NCBI GenBank assembly: GCA_001414485.1
Contig: LLEY01000261.1
Coordinates: forward strand, 1-63,093
DNA from: Calycina herbarum
Taxonomy: Eukaryota; Ascomycota; Leotiomycetes; Helotiales; Pezizellaceae
Direction: 5' to 3'
DNA length: 63,093 bases
The notes beneath the pieces are model-generated. The model was not told where the DNA came from and searched no databases. It saw only the letters and a list, made by a program, of their open reading frames with translations. How positions within the stretch are numbered: position 1 is the first letter of the stretch; every line of letters starts with the position of its first letter. The position numbers and the translations under genes were made by a program. Shown here one piece after another: positions 10,201 through 20,449 of this stretch.

Positions 10201-11080
10201 GGGATTCGCAATTCTACTCCTTGGACAGTACAAATATCGAGAGCTTTCTTTATGACATTGTTGTCTTCTGTAATAGTAATCCACACTGTACGGATATGAT
10301 CTAAGTATTGCAGTAGCTCTCGGTCGCAATACAGAGCAAGGTGCTTATTAAAGTTTCCCAGTGCAAACCCTGACCACAGCCCTGGAAACTCGAGCAATTT
10401 ATCCAAACCATCTCTGATAGGAATATTCTGTAATATACGCTTCATGATATAGGATTTTGATTTTGTGAGTCGCACCGCCCATTCCTTTTCCAAAGCTGTG
10501 TCCCCATTAATTTGGTAATGTCGAATCTTGCTATAGATTTCTCCATCAGAAGACTTTGTCTCGTGGGAGAAACTTTCAATTTTTTTCCGAACGAAAGTTT
10601 CAAATTCAGATGCTTGACATATTCAGTTTCTTCCGTCAGACATTTAAAAGAAATCCACCTACTTTGCTCTTTGATAAACAATTCGATAGTCCACCATAAA
10701 TCATTTGGATGGCAAAATTGTTTTGCCGCAGCGATTCGATGCTTTCCATGGAGACACGGGATCAACAAATGATTGGTCACGATTTCTGGACGAAATGTAG
10801 CGTCTGCCAATGTCAAGGAAAGGTGTCTTTCAGAAATATGGGTGTTGTGAAGCAGAGTTGTAAGGTCTCCATGTGAGATTACTGCGGGAATATAATTCTT
10901 ATCATTTGTGCGATCGCAACCATAATTACTTTCAGTGAATACATCAACTAGATGGGATACGTGGTTTTGGTCTAGTTGACGTGGGACTACCTCACTATCA
11001 AAGAGTAAGGTATCAAAGAGTAAGGATTCAATGCTGATTCTAACTATACCAATAGGGAATATCATGTTCGCAAAACTCAT
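7206..11080 (-). CDS. DUF3723-family protein with tandem ATPTRSF repeats
   Basis: Exons on the minus strand are 11080-10619 and 10559-7206, joined over a 59-nt intron (GTCAAG...CACGAG); splicing restores the motif SSDGEIYSKIRHY expected in DUF3723. The first ATG in frame is at 11080, giving about 1271 residues. The N-terminal 450 residues carry family hallmarks: LVDVF..GCDR, LHGKHRIAAAKQF, DLWWTIELF, the SDGEIY motif, EKEWAVRL and PGLWSGFALG. The middle is Ser/Thr-rich with about a dozen (E/A)TPxRSF motifs, four of them in perfect 24-residue tandem units. The last 110 residues are a separate module with GWIGVVIEKG and KRFALVK, also found alone near 39.6 kb. DUF3723 proteins have no proven activity but recur in Starship giant transposons. 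The gene is divergent from the RING-patatin gene across a repeat-rich promoter region. Confidence 0.88.
8005..8292 (-). repeat. 72-bp tandem repeat inside the DUF3723 gene
   Basis: Four units start at 8005, 8077, 8149 and 8221 (plus-strand coordinates) and are nearly identical, 72 bp each. The period is a multiple of three, so each adds 24 residues (core ELATPTRSFMNSVSA) without disturbing the frame. Flanking coding sequence holds older, diverged versions of the same motif. Confidence 0.95.
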
Positions 11081-12039
11081 CAATGTTATAGACAAAGGTT
11101 GTTCTTCTGTCCACGATATTTATATTAAAGGTTTAATAAACCGAGAACTAAGATTTTTTGGTTACGAACGCCAACGAAATTAATTCTTGACCAGAAAAAG
11201 TAACTGGGGGTGTAGTCTATTAGCGAACACCTGAAAATTAATTACTATTTAAAGCACAGCGAAAACCAAGATTTAAGATTTTAATTACTACCTGAAAATT
11301 AATTACTAGTAAATTCTTGACCAGAAAAGGAACTAGGGGTGTAGTCTATTTAAAGCATAGCGAAAACCAAGATTTAAGATTTTAATTACTACCTGAAAAT
11401 TAATTACTAGTAAATTCTTGACCAGAAAAGTTACGGGGTGTAGTCTATTTAAAGCACAGCGAAAACAAGATTTAAGATTTTAATTACTACCAGAAAAGTA
11501 ACGGGGTGTAGTCTATTTAGCGAAAACCAAGATTTAAGATTTTAATCTGAAAATTAATTACTAGTAAATTCTTGACCAGAAAAGTAACGGGGTGTAATCT
11601 ATTTAAAGCATAGCGAAAACCAAGATTTAAGATTTTAATTACTACCTGAAAATTAATTACTAGTAAATTCTTAACCAGAAAAGTAACGGGGTGTAGTCTA
11701 TTTAAAGGCGAAAACCAAGATTTAAGATTTTAATTACATTAATTACTAGTAAATTCTTAACCAGAAAAGTAACGGGGTGTAGTCTATTTAAAGCACAGCG
11801 AAAACCAAGATTAAGATTTTAATTACTGAAAAATAATTACCAGAAATTCTTGACCGACGGGGTGCAGTTTATTTAAAGATTATAGTAAGATTTTTACCCG
11901 AAAATTAATTACTAGTAAATTCTTGAAAAAAAGCTGCTAGGGTACCGTCTATTAAAGCACGTGAAAACCAAGATTTCATTCCTTCTGATTTTGATAAAGG
12001 CATCCTATATCTCTAGACTTCAGCAAAACACCGTAGAAA
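11081..12039. repeat. AT-rich tandem repeat forming a bidirectional promoter region
   Basis: Between the divergent DUF3723 and patatin genes lie about eight degenerate units of roughly 70-130 bp. Each holds TTCTTGACCAGAAAAG, GGGGTGTAGTCTATTTAAAG, then GCGAAAACCAAGATTTAAG and AATTACTAGTAAA. The recurrent TATTTAAAG is TATA-like, so every unit carries a possible core-promoter element or factor site. Units differ by small deletions, typical of replication slippage or unequal exchange. Confidence 0.85.
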
Positions 12040-14851
12040 ATGCTTTCATCTCCAGAAATTACCTGGCTTGACTTCGCTTTAAGAGCTAACGATGTTGTGT
12101 TACAAGAGTGTCAACTCCCGTACTCCGCATTTCGAAACCTTCCATTCCCCGAAGCTCAAAGCCCTCAAATAATATCCCTTATTGGAAACCAGACAAAGAA
12201 TCTAGTATCTAAAAAGTCTTTCGGGATTCAAGTTTGTCCGGGGAACAAAGGTGTTCTATTCCAGAGATTCCCAGAGGACCATTCCAAATCACCAGTAATG
12301 ATAGCAGACAGCAACCTGCATCAACTTACAGCACTTCAGGCATCGTTTCCAAGGTGTATCATGTATCAGCACTCTATTCGCTGGCATGTCGATAACCCGC
12401 GGACTTTTGATCCCATGACTCTGACTCGCGTAGTTCACACACAGCTCTTATTGCCAATTAGCACGGTTACCTGTTTATTTGCCGACGACCTTGGTGGTCT
12501 CAATGGAGTTGCGTCGCTTCTTGCGACATGGCTCACTACACTAGACCGCGAGCGATCATCGGCCTGTCACTATACGAAAGTATTAGTGTTCACATCATGG
12601 GCAAACCATGCCTCGTTTGATGAACCCTTGGCGACTTCGGGATTTCGTGACAGTGTTCACCAGCAGACGAATTTACTAGTCCGCGGGCTGAGTCAGTGGG
12701 AGACCGACAGTTTATCCCCCACAGGGTTCAATACTTTCCTAAGGGAGAGAATCGGCGATTTAACAGTGCTCGCTCTTTCAGAAAGTATCAAAGATCGAGT
12801 CTTGAAAGAATCCTTCGATGTTCACGCTCGACGAAGGAGCGCAAAACGTACATTTTCTGCTCTCCACTTAGAGCAATTCTTGCACCTGGGATGTCAACAC
12901 TTAGCTCGAAGTGCTTCACCCTTTTGCTTTATCAAAGCAGCGCGGGCTACAAACCCAGTACCCGAAGAGCTCGTCTTCCATTTGGGAGCCTTCTACAAAA
13001 TTACACCAAAGAAGAAAAGAACCACCTTTCTCATAACTATCATCTCTTCCGCATTATGTCTCGATGCATTTCCACCAGGGCACCACAGTAAGTAAGCTTC
13101 AGTCTATAGAGTCAACACCTAATGAAATTAGAATTTCAACCTGAGGATATTTTCGAAATTCTATACTCGAAACATCTAGAGACACACCCTGGAATTAGAG
13201 CAGAAGTTGGCATAATAAAGGCCCAGTTCTGCAAGGAAGCAGGTGTGATGCGCGAGACGTTTAAAGAAATCTGGACAATCCACAAAAGAGTTCTTGGTTG
13301 CTTCTCTTCAACCTGGACCAAGCTTAAGAGTAACACTACCTGTCTTTGTTGCATAGTTAGGAAACCGAATCACGCACTATCTTGCGGACATTCTCTGTGC
13401 GAATACTGTCTTAAGTTAAACTCCTCTACTACTGTCGAAGATTCGTGGAATTTCGAAGTTGATAAATGCCCTCTTTGTCACGCTAAGAACAGCGTCCCCC
13501 ATTCCACTAAACCTTATACGGCTGGAATTCGTGCATTGACCATTGATGGAGGGACTCTTGAAGACATGAATATTTTAAATAGTCTTGAGCAGCGATTGAA
13601 TCCGGTCGGTGTCGACATTAGCGAGTGCTTTGACATTGTGATAGGAAGTGGACTTGGTGCCTTGATAGCACTTGAACTTTTTTGCAAAGAGAGTACAGTT
13701 GAACAAAGCTTACGTAGGCTTAAGAAAGAGAAGAATCTTTGGATCACATCAAAAAGCCTTAACTCGAGATTCTCGCAAACGAGCACGATACTGAATCATC
13801 GACCAACCCATTTCAGCGTTCAGAATAATGGCATTGGGAAACTTTCGCGGCTTTTCCAGGTCCGGAGGAATTCTAGAAACACAATGTCGTATATAGATGA
13901 GAGTTATAGTCAAAAATTACTATTTGGACATTCAACAGCCAGGATAGGCTTAGTAGTAAAGCGATCAAAAGACGCAGCAACTTGCCTTTTTTCCAATTAT
14001 AACATCTCCGAGGAGAGCTCCAGTAATATTATACATCTTGGAAGAGGCAGCTACAAGAGTGAAATATTATCCCAAAAGTATGTCCATTGAACCTTTTCGA
14101 GAACCAAAGCTAAATTATTTAACAGTGCGAAGATGGCAATATCGTAAGTAAGACGTGCGTACAGACTTGTTCATCACTTACAAAATTCAGGAGCAGGCCT
14201 CTTCGGGGATTCTCTATGCGCGAATGTAGCAACAAGAACGATTTAATTAACGCAACTCTAGAGGAGCAAAAAATCATTTGGAAGAGAAAGGAAAAGTCGC
14301 CAGATATTTTAGTTGTAGTTGGAGCTCCAACATTCGAGTATACGCATACCAAGCCCTCCCTACCAATACTGGACTATCGCGGGCATCATAATATTTTGAA
14401 TGAGACTGCGGATAGATTGATTTCCTCGCTTTTCTATGTTGAGCTAGTGGATAGACCGCAACTTTGCAAAAATGGCTACTTTTGTCGCATTCAAATTCGT
14501 TGCAGATTACTTCCCAGCTCACGGGGATATCAGAAGCTATTGGAAAAACTTCGAGGGTGTGATTCAAGGTTCTATTACGACCATAAAAGCATTTATTGTT
14601 CTAACAGACAAATGGAAGCTGCTTCAAAAGAAGGAATTCCGTTTCGGAGACATTGCGAGATGACTGTGTTCAGGCTAGATGGCGAAGTCGATGTCAAAAT
14701 CAATGGACTTACCGGACAAAAGACAAGCATTAGCAACTGCCCATATCGTCTACAGCAAATGATAGAAGACCAAAGATTAGATTGCGTTTTTGGATGCCGG
14801 GATCACAAGAAACGAGTTTTCGGAAGAGGAATGGCTTATGATCGTATTTGA
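12040..14851 (+). CDS. RING-patatin (FabD/lysophospholipase-like) protein, catalytically degenerate
   Basis: Four exons (12040-13087, 13132-14077, 14126-14143, 14191-14851) joined by 44-48 nt introns with GTAAGT/GTATGT donors encode 890 residues; one exon is only 18 nt. Residues 1-400 are the N-terminal region seen in such fungal proteins, including LFADDLGGLNGVASLLATWL. A C3HC4 RING lies at about 420-465 (CLCC, SCGH, CEYC, CPLC). A patatin-like domain starts near 484 with ALTIDGGT (canonical DGGGxRG). The nucleophile elbow, normally GTSxGG, reads GSGLGA at 521-526, so the catalytic Ser is Gly. The later catalytic Asp motif (DGG...NNP) is replaced by a KNDLINATLEEQ stretch. Patatin enzymes hydrolyse lipid acyl groups; this copy should not. 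RING-linked signalling or binding remains possible. Confidence 0.82.
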
Positions 14852-15938
14852 CTCGGGCATATGATATGAATTAAGGTACAATTTTCCTTGATTAGATTTC
14901 TAGTGTTTGATTGCCCTCAAAGGGCGAGTGAGTGGGACACGTCGTCTTTCACAAACTCGTGGAGACAACTGACCTCCATTCGCGTGGGGAATGACTCTTC
15001 TCCTCTTGCCATGTATATTTCGATGTATAGCGCGACAGATAACTAGTATTCTCTGCCCTGCGTACAGATAAAGATGGCTTCTTATTTTTCGCATTCTTAA
15101 CCCAATTTTCGTTTGGATCTATGGATCTACTAAAAGTAGATAATACAAGAAACTCCTCGCCCCTGAGAATCCTGATGTTGTTAGGTTTCCATGGATTGGT
15201 GTGGTCCTCCAAGCATCCACATAACCTGACTAAGTCACCCCGTGAGTTTGATCTTGGAAAGTCCCAACTATTACCAATTCAGGGCATTTTGACCTCCTGG
15301 CGGCGAGTTAGATCCAGACGGAGGTGGAGAAATCCTTCCACCTCAACAACACCCTATCATCTCAACAACACCCCATCATCTCAGCCACACACCACACCAT
15401 CCTATCCAATTTGTAGACAAAGTTTTATTGTTTTCTTAGACCGCCTTTGGGGAATCCGAAATGAGGATCTATAACCCTAAAGCTATTATAAATTTAAAAG
15501 CATTTATATTATCTAAGTCTATCTACTATAACTGTGATAACTATTCTGAAATCCAGTCTTACTAGAAGTTACTATCTAAAACCTAGAAAATATTAATCTT
15601 TCTTATAATAAGCCTATCGTAGTAGGCCTTGTAAGTTTTGTGTCTTCTATAGGTTATATAGCGAATATATAGAAGAATACCTACTATTTCTATTCACACA
15701 TGTTCTTCATGATGATGAATCTTGAAGTACGCTGACATGATGTTATTATAGGTATGATACTTCTAAATTTGGAAAGAAGAAAATTTGTTTTTTGTAAGTA
15801 ATAATGAAGGATAAAGCAAACCTCCAGGACGGGTCGGCAACGAGATGGTGTGAGACAATGTCCGAGCGGAGCCGGTCTATGGTGGGGCTTGGCCGTTTTG
15901 GGATGTGGAAAACTTTGGAGGGGTTCAAATGAAGAAAA
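14852..15938. other. Intergenic region, no gene recognised
   Basis: About 1.1 kb. 14950-15480 has only short frames without domain signal. 15480-15740 is strongly AT-rich and rich in CTA/TAG, resembling the RIP-altered island, so it may be a small transposon remnant; no terminal repeats were found. Confidence 0.4.
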
Positions 15939-17429
15939 TTATGCTGTCGGGAGAGAAAATGTGATATATTTTGCTATGGAATGATGAAAGAAAAGTCCAA
16001 TTATCTTAAAGCAGATCAACATGTCGCTAAGGAATAGGGGGAGACATCTCCAGAAAGCCTTCATCAGTAGAGGAGACAGAAAGAATACAATTCTATAGAA
16101 TGGCAAGAATGAAAAAAGAAGAAAACAATTGTTACTCCTGAATATCCTCCCACTTTTGAGGAAACAGTGTTCAGTGTGACTGTTGTGCACTCTTGGAAAG
16201 TAATCCTTTCCAGGACCACGACACAAATCGTTAGTCATTTCGAGGGCCTCGTACATATCTCGACGTCCAGTATTGCAATTGTCCAGTGCTTTGTGTTGCT
16301 TGAAAGCTTTTTGAGAAGGGACAAGCGCCAGGATAGCAAACGCATCCTTTGAATTGAAATCCATTTGTTTGCTAACACGATTCAGAAGATTTTTCAAATG
16401 ACCAACTTCCACATTGTTCAGCTCAGTTGCAATGACGATTGTGATAGTCGTCGCGTCCGTGGCTTCGCAATCCAACCTTGTCTTCAGAGCTTGAATAGAC
16501 TTTTCCAAGGCACAGACAAGAGTACACAACTCTTGAGGCTGCTCTCTAGAATAATCTAAAGCTTCATCGTAGAGTTTGTTAAACTTGCTGCCGATAATGT
16601 CTTCAGTTGGCCAACCCTCTTGGTGCCTCGAAAGCAATTTTCGCGTATCCTTGATGAACAACTGATGAGCCAATCCTTTGTCCGATTTTGCTGTTATTGA
16701 ACGAGCCTGGTGATATTTCTTTACTTCTTCCTTATCCTCATAGCTGCCTTGGAAGTCGTCAATCATTTGCTTCGTGTGACTGAATGATGCTGTCAAACGA
16801 AGTCGTTCCAAGTACTCGACGAATTGTCTGTCGGCGTCTGGTTGTTCCACTTCTCTATTCGGATAACTGGTGAAGTAGGTGGTAGAAGCGGCCCCTACAG
16901 AAACGTGGACCAAATGGAGTAAACCCACAATAAACTTCATTACCGGGACGAGATGTGGTGGCAGTGTATTGTCATCAACGAGAATGATTTGATGTCGTGT
17001 TTTTGTGTTGTCGAAATGCCCTCCCTTGTGCGCTTCTTTCATCCTTCGTTGGATATGCTTTTCGAGTGATAATTGTTGTGTATAGGTGGGTGTATCTGCG
17101 ACACTTTGAAGGGTTAGCTTTCCGCTGCCAAAAAGAACCGAGGAGGGTATTACTTGGTCGTTGTCGCAAGAGTGGGTGCGCGTTGGATTATGGCATTGGT
17201 GCTGTGGAGGGTTAGCTTTCTGGTTGGGCAAATAAAACCGGGGAAGGTACGTTGGCTTCGAGAATCTTGCCGGAACTCCCATATCCTTTTTATCAACATT
17301 CGTCATTGTCGCGCGAGTGGGTGCGTGATGTTGGGTTATTACCTCGATGCTGTAAAGGGTTAGGTTTCTGATTTGGGAAATGGGAGGTGTGTATTACCTG
17401 TGCGATGGGCGAGCAATGCAGTTCCCCAT
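15939..17429 (-). CDS. vWA-like protein with MGNCIA acylation signal (left copy)
   Basis: Best model, minus strand: exons 17429-17398, 17201-17154 and 17103-15939, 414 residues. Exon 1 encodes MGNCIARPSH, matching MGSCIS of the right copy; Gly2 and Cys4 fit N-myristoylation and palmitoylation, so membrane anchoring is inferred. The large exon carries a fungal vWA-type fold: RHQIILVDDN at the metal-site strand, STTYFTSY, LYDEALDYS, TTITIVIATELNN and FAILALVPSQKAFKQHKALDN. The D-x-S-x-S metal motif is broken (DDNTL). A sequence similar to the 48-nt middle exon occurs at 17298-17349, suggesting a tandem exon duplication with one unit not obviously usable. The last 60 residues differ from the right copy and look like a frameshifted read-through (hydrophobic, Phe/Leu-rich), so the natural end may be lost. 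Confidence 0.65.
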
Positions 17430-17642
17430 CTTGTCTCGGGGTGGTTTCGGGACTTGGTCGTAAAGGATGGGTAGAAGTCTGAAGTTAAATACACTTTCGG
17501 AGGAGAAGGTTGTGAAAGGCAGATCGAGGGTGAGGCTGCGAATGGATGATTGCAAGCTGGGAATGGCAGCCTCGTGGCGGAGCCTGTAGGCTGTCTTTGG
17601 GGCAGAACTTGGGCTCCAGACCTCTGTTTTGCGACCAGGCGC

Positions 17643-17828
17643 CTATCTTCCAGCATTGTGTGCCCTATTCTGGCAGGGGGGCCAAGGGAAATTTTGAGAC
17701 CAGGACTGCTTGAGGATTTTCACCCCAAAGCATTGGTGATATGGATCTGTGCGAGCAAAATGGCAGTAGGAGAGAAGACGACTCGTTGCATGACCGCAGG
17801 TGAATTGGAATTCTTCCCAGTCACACAT
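17643..17828 (-). CDS. Small Cys/His-rich protein, MC-x9-CGH type (copy 1)
   Basis: 61 residues. It begins MCDWEEFQFTCGH and continues with a spaced C/H set (YCHFARTDPYHQC, CPPC), like a small zinc-binding fold. A copy at 49585-49770 differs at few positions, with DNA similarity reaching into the 5' flank, so this is a recent duplicate pair. A more distant relative (MCNYTQINFKCGH) lies at 54276-54488. Fungi have many such small proteins of unknown role. In the left arm it lies between the vWA and the Cys-rich MSGSGGYY gene, but no copy sits at the mirrored place in the right arm. Confidence 0.5.
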   Translation of the reverse strand: MCDWEEFQFTCGHATSRLLSYCHFARTDPYHQCFGVKILKQSWSQNFPWPPCQNRAHNAGR

Positions 17829-18098
17829 TTTCCTGCCCGTAAGGAATAGATTGGTACCGAATTGATAGCCGGGGGAGGGCTACCTTCTGAGACTGTCAAG
17901 CATGATCTTTATCCTTTCTCTCGTGGCTTCATCCGCAGGCTGGGCATGGTCACTGGCTGAATTAAAAGGCTTCTCCTTCTACGTGTTCCAAACGCCCGAA
18001 ACCTCTCTTTCGTGCTACTCCTCCTCCGCAGCTTTCACTGCCCAATACAAGAACTGCCCGGAGCAAAGCGCTTGACTGCCAGCGGGTAGTAAGCCAAA

Positions 18099-18413
18099 AT
18101 GAGTGGTTCTGGAGGATATTACAAGTACAGGTGCAAGTACTTCTTCACACACAATTGCCCTCATTGGGTTTGGGTCCACAACGCGCCATGCGAACATTGT
18201 TTGGTGAGTGAATATCATCAGGAAAGCGGCGCTGATGTACTGATGCTATATTAGGCCGATGGCCGTGATTCCGAAATGACCATGATGCCAATGCCTCTTC
18301 GAGTTGGCGCATTACAATGCATTATATTCGAAATGACCATGATACCGACGCCTCTTCGAGTTGGCGCATTGCAATTGATATGCACCCACCCACCTTTCGA
18401 TGCTGGAATATAA
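18099..18413 (+). CDS. Small Cys-rich protein, MSGSGGYY type (left copy)
   Basis: Exons 18099-18203 and 18255-18413 (GTGAGT...CTATATTAG, 51 nt) give 87 residues. Exon 1 encodes MSGSGGYYKYRCKYFFTHNC and then PHWVWVHNAPCEHCL: C, HxC, W/H and PCxxC spacing suggests zinc binding. Exon 2 begins ADGRD as in the right copy but then holds a 15-17 residue duplication (EMTMMPMPLRVGALQ, then EMTMIPTPLRVGALQ) from a 51-bp tandem repeat not present on the right. Exon 1 is almost identical to the right copy (34 of 35 region conserved apart from a few residues), exon 2 is diverged. Function unknown. Confidence 0.6.
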
Positions 18414-18708
18414 CTAGAGCATCATAGGTGGATAGCGAAGATGGTGTGACCACCGCAATTTCCAATGGGGGGACTGAGAGTCACCAGGTTGGAGAGATTG
18501 GATGGGAGTCGAGCGATTGACGATTTCGCACTTGGTCCTAGGGACAGGGTGGTATGCATGCAGCCTGTGAAATTCACAATTTGTCAATCAACTATCATAT
18601 CCTTGAATGTCTCAACTCACTTGGTGGTGCTGATTCCAAATAAGCCACCAGCCTGCATTTAGTTCTTGCACAGCACTGCGACACGAAGGGAGGGCGGATG
18701 CAAACATT

Positions 18709-19200
18709 CTACATCCCCGTAGGTGGTTGCAATGGAGTAGCTGCCTCCCTAGCATCCTGGGCGCCCTGCAACGATTGAAGCGCAGCTTTGACATGCCAAT
18801 CGCTCATTCCTTCAATATACACCCAGCTAACATCCTCTCCCACCGCCTCTTGCATCCAACTATTATCTCTAGTATACCGGAGGAAATCTTCAATGAACAC
18901 TTTGCATAGTCGCTGTACTTGGTCTTGTTTCTCGCTAAGCTTAAGCTGCTTATACTGTGTAATGGACATCTCCTTTTGAAGATGATATTCCACATATTCA
19001 TTTCGAGCTGCTAGGAGATTAATCCACCTTAGATCCTTACGCCCACCATACCATCGAGTATAGCCAATCGCAACATTCATTGCATGCTGTACCTCCGCCT
19101 TGGAGGCTTTTTGCTTAATACAACCCAGCGGGGAATGCATCCCCGTCAACTTGGTCGATTGACCAGTGGGGGCATCATCGTCAATTTCCTTTTGTTGCAT
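18709..19200 (-). CDS. GM-WHV family protein A (left copy)
   Basis: Single exon, 163 residues. The family domain spans about residues 35-150: QHAMNVAIG, W-x8-RWINLLAARN, a Leu/Lys/Gln-rich helix, VFIEDFLRYTRDNSWMQEAV, and the core WVYIEGMSDWHVKAALQSLQ. The right copy (55972-56397) is colinear to the last residues (PTGM). The GM-WHV B genes share the same plan but contain an intron inside NLL-ARN, which this gene lacks, consistent with intron loss or gain after the A/B split. No known domain is recognised. It is divergent from the B gene with about 260 bp between start codons, so co-regulation is plausible. Confidence 0.78.
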   Translation of the reverse strand: MQQKEIDDDAPTGQSTKLTGMHSPLGCIKQKASKAEVQHAMNVAIGYTRWYGGRKDLRWINLLAARNEYVEYHLQKEMSITQYKQLKLSEKQDQVQRLCKVFIEDFLRYTRDNSWMQEAVGEDVSWVYIEGMSDWHVKAALQSLQGAQDAREAATPLQPPTGM

Positions 19201-19464
19201 ATCGCTGTTAGGAAGTATTTAGGTTACTTTTGTCGTGAAAAAAATGGATTTTTTTGGATTTTTTAACACGTCACGACATGTTGTTGCCTCAGGTGAGGAT
19301 TCGGAGCGGGGACGCCGCACTAAGACTAAAGTGGACAAAACTTAAAAGTAAGCGACTGCGTGAGAAGTGCTACATGCAAGGGTTGTCCAACACGACGTCC
19401 ACGCTCAAGGCGCATGCAATTGTCCACACCTCCCGTTCCACCTGGTCGTCTAAATTACCAAAAG

Positions 19465-19896
19465 ATGACTGTGCCAGCTAGAGCAACATCGCTGATCGTA
19501 CAGCAACACATGAACGAGGCAATTGGCACATCGCATTGGTCCTCCTACAATGATCAATGGAGTAATCTGCTTGTACATGTGACCTCTGTAATATAATTTC
19601 CCTTCTAACCGTGTTTATAGTTGGCTCGCAATACTTTTATCAAACAGCGAATCGAACGATGGGGTTTCTCTATACTTGAATTTAAGAGTCAAGCCAAGCC
19701 TCTAAGAAGGTCCTATATTCGTCGGTTAGAGTCTGCATTCACGGCTGAATTCTTCAAGTATTCTCGCGACAATGGTTGGATGCAGGTTGCTGTGACAGAC
19801 AACGATCGCTGGATTCATATTCCCGGGATGCAAGAGTGGCATGTTAATTCTGCTCTTCATGCAATCGAGCATTCAACGGAAGTCAGAAGTAAGTGA
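19465..19896 (+). CDS. GM-WHV family protein B (left copy)
   Basis: Exons 19465-19572 and 19621-19896 (48-nt intron, GTACAT...TTTATAG) give 127 residues, exactly the length of the right copy, with the intron at the same codon. Hallmarks: IVQQHMNEAIGTSHW, QWSNLL-LARNTF, PLRRSYIRRLESAFTAEFF, YSRDNGWMQVAV, WIHIPGMQEWHVNSALHAIE. The ATG at 19465 is chosen because the right copy starts at the same place. A donor-like GTAAGT overlaps the stop, so an alternative C-terminal end is possible. Function unknown; the domain looks alpha-helical with a conserved Trp/His surface. Confidence 0.82.
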
Positions 19897-20449
19897 GATA
19901 CTCGATAAGGTCTAGTCTATTCTAAACTAAACTTTTCCCAGGAGCGATGCAAACTAGACCCGATTCGGAGAATCCTGCCCCTTGAGCTGCGCAATAAATA
20001 TTTGACTCTTGGCGTACCTTGGCCAATAGCTGGTCGATATGGTCATGTTACACAAGAGTTTTTCCCTAGGGCAACATCCTCCACCGCACCACTCCTTTGC
20101 CTCGCCAAATGGGCAAATGAACGGCCGCTCTTCTCTTTTTCTGCACGTCCATTTTTATGTGTCATATTTCGTTTTCGCTATTGTAGGACGTGGGAGCTCT
20201 CGTTGGGAAGCGAAGAGAGCCTGTTCTGGGGTTGAAAGGTAGAATTGATGGCTGTAAGAGGAGATTCTTGAAAAGGAAAGAAAGACAAGGAACAACACCC
20301 CCGACCAATGTTCCAAGGCAAAACATTGACATCATTCAAAAATTCTCTTGTTCTCACACCCACAACCATCTTTGGCCTCATGATAGTCCCCCCAATGCAT
20401 GAAGCTCTCAGCAGAAACCTGTCCATTGACCACCCTCCCCTAGTACCTT

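Noticed and set aside
10442..11095. Separate 217-codon gene upstream of the DUF3723 gene
   Set aside because: A 59-nt intron joins the two frames and restores the SDGEIY motif, so it is the first exon.
15480..15740. Possible small transposon in AT-rich sequence
   Set aside because: Composition resembles the RIP island, but no inverted repeats, target duplication or coding trace was found.
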